From Xiphydria camelus (taxonomy: Eukaryota > Arthropoda > Insecta > Hymenoptera > Xiphydriidae): a stretch of DNA of 64,000 bases. Under the pieces are notes generated by a model, which saw only the letters and a list, made by a program, of their open reading frames with translations, was not told where the DNA came from and searched no databases. The stretch covers positions 7,698,001 through 7,762,000 of the forward strand of contig OY783195.1 of assembly GCA_963678675.1 (NCBI GenBank). Direction: 5' to 3'. The position numbers and the translations under genes were made by a program. The first letter of the stretch is position 1, and every line of letters starts with the position of its first letter. Shown in pieces: positions 58,114 to 64,000 of the stretch.

Positions 58114-59318
58114 CAGGGTGGAGCAGGTTAAACGTCATTTTTTTTGATATGTGATAGAACAACAACAAAAAAGTAGACTTTCATAAGAAAATTTTTTTCA
58201 ACAATGTTTCCTAACAAAGATACAGGGTGTCAAAGTTTCGAAAAAAAATGGTTTTCTCATCATAACTTCTAAACTACTTGATCAATTTCCATAAAATTTC
58301 GCACACAAGCTAATGTAGAACAGCTCTAAGCAATAATTAAATAATTTTTTTAAATTCTCCAGTGGCGTAGATACTAGGGGCCGGTACCCCCCTTTCCCCC
58401 TCCCAATCTTCGGCGCCACTGGATATTTTGCAAAGAAAATTTAATTATTGGATTCCCCGTTTAATTTAAAGAAAAAAATCTCAAAAACGAAGTCACAAAT
58501 CAAACATTTGCAAGGGTGATTTTTTTCTTTAAATTAAACGGGGAATCCAATAATTAAATTTTCTTTGCAAAATATCCAGTGGCGCCGAAGATTGGGAAGG
58601 GGGAAAGGGGGGTACCGGCCCCCAGTATCTACGCCAGTGGAGAATTTTTTAAAATTATTTAATTATTACTTAGAACTGTGCGAGATTAGCCTGTTTGCGA
58701 AATTTCATGGAAATCGATCAAGTAGTTTAGAAATTATGATGAGAAAACCATTTTTATTTTTCGAAACTTTGACACCCTATATCTTTGTTAGGAAACATTT
58801 TTGAAAAAAATTTTCTCATGAAAATCTACTTTTTTTTGTTGCTCTATCACATATCACAATAAATGGAGTTCAACCTAGCTTTTGCCTGCTCGCAACCCTA
58901 TAAATTAAAATAAATACTTCAAAAACGAAGCCATAAATCAAAAATTTTCAAGGGTGATTTTTTTCTCTACATTAAACGGGGAATCCAATAATTAAATTTT
59001 CTTTGCAAAATATCCAGTGGCGCCGAAGATTGGGAGGGGGAAAGGGGGGTACCGGCCCCTAGTATCTACGCCACCGGAGAATTTTTAAAAATTATTTAAT
59101 TATTGCTTAGAGCTGTTCTACATTAGCCTGTGTGCGAAATTTCATGGAAATCGATTAAGTAGTTTAGAAGTTATGATGAGAAAACAATTTTTTTTTCGAA
59201 ACTGACACCCTATATCTGTGTTAGGAAACATTTTTGAAAAAAATTTTCTTATGAAAGAGTACTTTTTTGTTGTTGTTCTCACATATAAAAAAAATGACGT
59301 TTAACCTGGTCCACCCTG
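58114..59318. mobile_element. Foldback element with duplicated right arm
   Basis: CAGGGTGGAGCAGGTTAAAC (58114, after TA) and its complement GTTTAACCTGGTCCACCCTG (to 59318, before TA) form the ends. The left arm runs to about 58480, a centre to 58500, and an inverted right arm to about 58900. Centre plus right arm is then repeated as 58901-59318. Shared phrase: ggggaatccaataattaaat. Non-coding. Confidence 0.85.
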
Positions 59319-59457
59319 TATATTTGCTCTGCTATAGAAGTTTAGTATACATTCGATTTTAACACGTTCGCTGTGGATCACGCGGCTCCCGCGGCACGCC
59401 AACATAGTTTTACGCAAATTTCAAGATTTTAATACGGGTGCTAACTCAGTGATCTTA

Positions 59458-60152
59458 AAGGTCAAAGCACATCTAGGCGAAGGGAAGCGACGCGCCGCGA
59501 AGCGAAGAGAAGCGCGGCTGTGCAAAGCACACTTGGGCGAAGCGAAGCGACGGGAAGCGCGGCGAATTCTATCCCCTTCTCTACCAGGTATAAACAGCTG
59601 TACCTGAAAATATCCATATATAGATACCCGGGTAGAGAAGGGGTTATATATGCGAAGGGAAAGGAAGCGCCGTGAAATGAGCCGTGTATATGTTTTGTTT
59701 TGAGAAATGGGCATTCGTGAGGAAAAATAGTATATGTCATTCGGCGGAAATCCTCGGATTTTTAAGACTGTGTTTAGATCGTAGCCTCCTCCCCAAGCCA
59801 TGCCTCGTGTTACGACTTAATTAAACACAGTCTGAAAAAACCTCGAATTTCCGCCTTATGACATAAGACACTATTTCGTGTGAGAAAATTCATTTCGTTG
59901 ACGAGATCTATCTTGGAAATGATTTTCGAATCGTTAACGGAAGTGATCGACGAAAGTTTATATCCGTTAACGAATTACATTTCGTCCACGAAAAACATTT
60001 CTCACGCGTCGAGAATACGCCTCCAGACTTGCGGCGCTTCGGGTCGCGGCGCTTCGCTCAAGTGTGCGTTACCTCGTAAGAATCAATGGAAATAAAAAAG
60101 GTAGCTTCGGTTCGCGGTGCGTCGCTTCGCTTCGCCTAGATGTGCTTTAACC
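59458..60152. mobile_element. 695-bp MITE with TTAA target site
   Basis: TTAA at 59454-59457 and 60153-60156. Ends share aaagcacatctaggcgaag over about 45 bp in inverted orientation. Many gaagcga/tcgcttc repeats lie near both ends. TTAA targets suggest a piggyBac-type helper. One extra A sits at the left border. Confidence 0.65.
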
Positions 60153-60640
60153 TTAAGAGGCCGACACACCCCGTCTGGAAATGCCCCAAAAGTTGTCGCG
60201 GCTGTAAAGCGATAATTCCAACATGGCGCATAAGAACCTTTTGTAGTTTTCGCCACCACACTTAAAAAACATAAATCTAGGGCCCTATAGAAAAAATTAA
60301 ATAAATTTCTTTGTTGTAATCAATCGGCGACCTCACAAATATACCTATATTTTGCAAGTTGTAAAGGCGGAAACAATCAAAGTATTGAAATAAGTTCTTC
60401 TATGGGACCCTAAAATAAACCTTGTACAAGGTACTACCACCTGTTGCACGAGAGATTTCTGCAAGCCCATTGCAAAAAACCTTTATTTTAAACCTATTAC
60501 TCGTCTACTTTTATCAGCCGAGTAATGCTTCCATCTAGCGTCTTCACTACGTACGGACTGCGGGGTTGTCAGGTTGTGCACGAGATTAGAGTGCACGAAT
60601 TTGTCCTCTGAGTTTAAGTGGTTTTGAAATGTGCGGGCAA
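60153..60640. other. Gene-free spacer
   Basis: AT-rich to moderately mixed DNA, with nothing recognised. Confidence 0.5.
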
Positions 60641-60642
60641 TA

Positions 60643-60789
60643 ATGGAAGAAAAGGGTGATTATCGCAAGGGAAATAAATCAAAATTGCAGCAGTCGAGGT
60701 GTAGATACAAGCGTAAAGCACCGGATGCGCTACTAAATTATAGGTTTGCAGTCATTGCTATCGGACTTCGCAATACCAGTAGTAGATAA
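60643..60789 (+). other. Possible small ORF, 48 residues
   Basis: ATG at 60643 opens MEEKGDYRKGNKSKL and continues basic (RYKRKAPDALLNYRF) to TAA at 60787-60789. The composition is more protein-like than chance frames nearby, and it could be the first exon of a decayed transposon gene, but I do not recognise it. Confidence 0.25.
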
Positions 60790-60831
60790 GTAAGAGGTTA
60801 TGTTTCCAATTTTTTCCAAAAAGAAAACGCG

Positions 60832-61058
60832 GGGGTGTATGTACACCCGCGTGCACGGATTCTAATCATGGTGACTTTCTAAAATGTCATTTTTAAACAT
60901 ACTAGCCAATGAACAATTAATTTTCATGCTTTCATTAACGAGAGTAGACGCCACCGTAGCTAATGAGGGCATGAGAATTAATTGTTCATTGGCTAGTGTG
61001 TTTTAAAATAACATTTTAGAAAGTCACCATGATTAGAATCCATGCACGCGGGTGTACA
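60832..61058. mobile_element. Foldback MITE, arms about 90 bp
   Basis: Gtacacccgcgtgcacggat at 60838 and atccatgcacgcgggtgtac to 61057, with nearly perfect arms (ttctaatcatggtgactttc) around a 40-bp centre. Confidence 0.8.
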
Positions 61059-61609
61059 CTGCTATTCATGAATGCCTGGACTTGACAGATCTCGGGTTAT
61101 CCGTGTGTGTGCTACTGTCAATTGTCGAAGTTTGGCGAAGGTCGCACGAGTTTCACGTTGATCGGTCATGTCAACGACTGAGATGTGTCTTCTAATGTAA
61201 GTGTCTTCTCGCCAGAACATTCATCTGAGCCGAGAATAGTCTTTTTTATCATGTCCTGGAGGTTATTCCTTGCAGGATCATTCGTCTGAGCCAAGCGTTA
61301 TGAATTTGTTTATATGTCCTGAAAAAATTATATCTGTTTAAATATCCTGTAGAATTCTCTTCACCGGCATTGACCTGAACCAAGCTCTAAGTCTTTCCTG
61401 GAAAATGTCCTGGAGGTTTCTCAGCACCGGAAAAGTCGCCCGAGCCGAGTATCAAGTATTTTTTTTTAATGTCCTGGAGATTTAGGCTTTCACATGACCG
61501 ATCAATGTGAAACTCGTGCGACCTTCACCAAACTTCGACAATTGACAGTAGCACACACACGGATAACCCGAGAACTGTCAAGTCCAGGCATTCATGAATA
61601 GCAGTGTAC
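61053..61609. mobile_element. 557-bp inverted-repeat element
   Basis: Tgtacactgctattcatgaa (61053) and ttcatgaatagcagtgtaca (to 61609) begin arms of about 115 bp that are nearly exact. The interior has three to four degenerate repeats of tgtcctggaggtt. Its left end overlaps the last bases of the MITE at 60832. Confidence 0.8.
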
Positions 61610-61795
61610 ATATCAAACGATGATGGATATGAAACAACCACTGCCAATCGTGGAAACAACGATGATAGCTGCGTCGTCGTTGCTTGTTCGTCTCTCCCGA
61701 TACCCCTCTATTATTCTTTCTTCCGCGATGTGTAGGTTATCTTCTAAATTATGTATTTTCCAAAATTTGAATCGGTCAATCCGTCTCAAAGTTAC

Positions 61796-62499
61796 GAGGC
61801 TTGTCCAGAAAGTAAGTACCGTTTTAGAAATAAACACATACGCAATTTTTTTTTCGAACAAAATTTATTTTTATAAGAAAGAGGACATCCTAAACTATTT
61901 TTCTACATAGTTTCCACCATTCTTTAGACATTTGTCGTAGCGAGAAACCAACTTTTCTATACCCTCTTCATAGAAAGATGCCGCCATTGACGAGAGCCAT
62001 TGCCGAACACCGTCTTCAACGCCGTCATCGCTGTCAAAGCGTTTCACAATATCGTTCCGCATTTATTGTGTCCCCTCTGGGCAGAAAATCAACAAGCAGA
62101 ATGCCCTTTCTGTCCCAGAACACAGTGCCGCCCGCTGCGAGCCTCGTCATGAACATTGGTTCGCCCATCATTGAATTGCCGAACCCATTTTCTTACCATG
62201 CCATCACTGATAACGTTTTGTCCATAAACTTCTGTGAGTTGACGATGAATTTCAGCAGGCTTCACATTTCTTGCATTCAAAAATCGTATTACAGATCGAA
62301 CTTCACTGTCGGCGGGATCAGAAATTGTTTTAAACATTTTGAGTGAACACTAGCGAATGTAAACACAACAGAATTTTGCCGAGATTGCGTCAGCTGTTCG
62401 ACAATGAACCAAGGAGACTAGAGCGCATGCGCGGAACATCGTCGCTAGCGCTGTGGCGGCGGTAGAACAAAACGGTACTTACTTTCTGGACAAGCCTCG
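61796..62499. mobile_element. Deleted mariner element
   Basis: A 31-bp perfect terminal inverted repeat: CGAGGCTTGTCCAGAAAGTA at 61796 and complement to 62499. TA at both sides (61794-61795, 62500-62501). Full mariners are about 1.3 kb; this one is 704 bp and lacks the catalytic centre. Confidence 0.9.
61838..62337 (-). pseudogene. Mariner transposase remnant
   Basis: From ATG 62337: the paired helix-turn-helix region (SEVRSVIRFLNARNVKPAE, SDGMVRKWVRQF) to about 62100. Then a deletion joins to the C-terminal tail in broken frames near 62080-61880 (a YDKCLKNGGNYVEK-type end). The DDD catalytic residues are absent. It could at most encode a DNA-binding fragment. Confidence 0.8.
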
Positions 62500-62501
62500 T
62501 A

Positions 62502-63080
62502 CAAGGGTTTGAATCCGGGTTGCAATAAGCATTTCGGGACCGCCTATCTACTGCGGTATCCCGGTCTAAACGGGAGCGAGCCATGCTCTCGCCACTCAGA
62601 CCGGCGTGAGACCGGACCATGCTACACTGCATGCATTTGGCAACATCGCTAACCTCGTGTAGCTCCTCCCCTCGCTAGCGTTTTGACATTAGGTTCGTTC
62701 GCACAGCGCAGTTTGTGACTGGTTGGAAATTCTTTTCTGCGCATGTGCGGTTGAAAACCGATTTCCAACTGAATTCTGATTTTGTGCTCTGCGAACAGCG
62801 ATTTTCAACGATTTATCTGCCACCTGGCGTGAACTTGTTGACTTTATACTTTACATACTGTGACATAACCTCCATCGACACCACGGAAGAAGGCGAGCGT
62901 CTGCGAGCTGTCAGTGTGTGATTCGTTCGTCAGCGTTTAACGTTAACGCGTGTTATTAATTAAAACATTCAGGGCAAGATTTTTGGAATAAGGACTTATA
63001 AGCGGAAAATAAGGATTATCCAGCTTCCTGCATAAAAGGGCATAAGTATTAATAATTAATGTAATGAAATTATTTGCAGG
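62502..63080. other. Possible upstream region of the small spliced gene
   Basis: CpG-containing DNA to about 62960, AT-rich after. No coding exon is recognised. A promoter or 5' UTR of the gene at 63091 is possible. Confidence 0.3.
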
Positions 63081-63090
63081 AGGCAGATAG

Positions 63091-63555
63091 ATGAATGAGT
63101 TTCTTTATCGTCTCATGTGCTCGTCTTTCATCATGTTGCAGATTAGCTTCATCGATGCAGCCAAAATGAAAGAATTGACTAGAGGATGTACGCGAGCTTC
63201 AGGAAGGCCAGATATTCCATCGCCTCGGAGGCGAAGCAACATGGAAAGGAGACTGGAGGCATTGGTCGGCGCGACAGATGGGCTATCGAGTGAGTAACAT
63301 CCCTGAGTTTAAAAGTAGTCAGCGAAAAAAAAAATTAATATTTTATGAGGAGTATTATATCGAATTTGTATTTTAGATCAGAGAAAGGAGTATAAGAGCA
63401 CGGGCTACATCGCAGGACCGACCATGCAGAGCAATCCAGTCGTCATTGAAGATTTGGCTCCACATCTCCTGAAGACTCTTCGACAACGATATCTACCATT
63501 TGAAAGCAGTGTGCAAGTTTTCTCCAGTGCATTGGCCATGCAATTTCTACGATAA
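63091..63555 (+). CDS. Hypothetical 125-residue protein, two exons
   Basis: Predicted join of 63091-63289 and 63377-63555: acceptor tttgcag just upstream of the ATG (63074-63080), donor A|GTGAGT at 63290, acceptor tttttag-like at 63371-63376, phases matching, stop TAA 63553-63555. The N-terminus (MNEFLYRLMCSSFIMLQISF) is hydrophobic and could be a signal or membrane segment. The rest is charged (RRRSNMERRLEALVGATDG). No known domain is seen. The two exons joining in frame with good splice sites is the main support. It could equally be the 5' part of a gene or transposon ORF. It ends 39 bp before a foldback element. Confidence 0.45.
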
Positions 63556-63593
63556 CGTTCTGCACGATATTGTTCCTTTTATATTCTTTTACA

Positions 63594-63836
63594 TATGAGC
63601 CGTTGAAAACCAGAATAGTGTAAGTCACATTTCATGTAAGCTGAGATTATTTGACTGCAAAGTTAAGTACAATTTGAAAAATCTGTCTAGATGATATAAA
63701 ACAGATATGTACGATTTAAAATATCTGTTTGTATCATCTAGACAGATTTTTCAAATTGTGCTTAACTTTGCACTCAAATAATCTCAGCTTACATTAAATG
63801 TGACTTACACCATTCTGGTTTTCAACGGCTCATATC
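63594..63836. mobile_element. 243-bp foldback MITE
   Basis: Atatgagccgttgaaaacca at 63594 and tggttttcaacggctcatat to 63836; arms of about 100 bp with only a few mismatches. Transcription through it from the gene to its left would give a long hairpin RNA. Confidence 0.85.
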
Positions 63837-64000
63837 GCGTTTTTCTGTCATCTATATTCTGGCGATATTTATACATACTCTAATCTTTGTCTACTTATAT
63901 TTTTTACTTACGATGTTCCTTTTAGCCTATAACATTATGTTTGTTCTTTTCATATCTCTCTCTCTTTGTGTGTATATTACCTTTTTTTAATCTGGCTGAT

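Noticed and set aside
61978..62346. 122-codon plus-strand frame
   Set aside because: Antisense of the mariner transposase helix-turn-helix region.

Overview
The window looks like repeat-rich intergenic DNA from an insect (arthropod) nuclear genome, possibly hymenopteran. It has no operons, its coding pieces carry GT-AG introns, AT-rich and CpG-rich blocks alternate, and the transposon families are animal/arthropod types (Maverick/Polinton, BEL/Pao, Harbinger, ISL2EU-like, pogo, mariner, tRNA-derived SINE, LINE). The order-level assignment is a guess. Almost every recognisable coding stretch belongs to a mobile element, and most are broken. Only two spliced reading frames appear intact: a YqaJ-type nuclease at 8611-10073 and a 125-residue protein of unknown function at 63091-63555.

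Layout. 1-3300: remnant of a Maverick/Polinton (integrase fragment, chimeric polymerase B fragment) followed by a tandem array. 4140-5080: a repeat rich in 'tatagctg' words. 5352-7807: EnSpm/CACTA-like transposase pseudogene. 8288-12703: nearly complete ISL2EU-like transposon with two convergent genes, a YqaJ/SWIM nuclease and a THAP-DDE transposase with one clear nonsense codon. 12742-15831: decayed multi-exon gene of an unnamed family. 17-19 kb: two inverted-repeat elements. 19.4-23 kb: tandem repeats and a miniature LTR element (20667-22736) split by an hAT-like insertion. 23-24.5 and 29.3-31.7 kb: SINEs and small inverted-repeat elements. 24.5-28.3 kb: no supportable gene.

33237-38382 is a Harbinger element (TTA target duplication) with a decayed transposase, a Myb/SANT gene cut by an internal inversion, and two nested inverted-repeat elements. 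39851-53822 is a minus-strand BEL/Pao retrotransposon swollen to 14 kb. A second Harbinger (46008-52351) sits in its gag and an internally deleted pogo element (43397-45084) between its protease and reverse transcriptase regions. The second Harbinger itself contains a LINE fragment and two foldback MITEs. 55.5-64 kb holds a tandem duplication, several foldback elements, a deleted mariner (61796-62499) and the small spliced gene at the right end.

The genes work together only within each transposon: transposase plus YqaJ nuclease in the ISL2EU-like element, transposase plus Myb-like protein in each Harbinger, and gag-protease-RT-integrase in BEL/Pao. The order of events can be read from the nesting. 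I see no convincing new biological system. The most informative items are the intact YqaJ gene, the nested stack, the inversion inside Harbinger 1, the split miniature LTR element, and the foldback elements that could form long hairpin RNAs.
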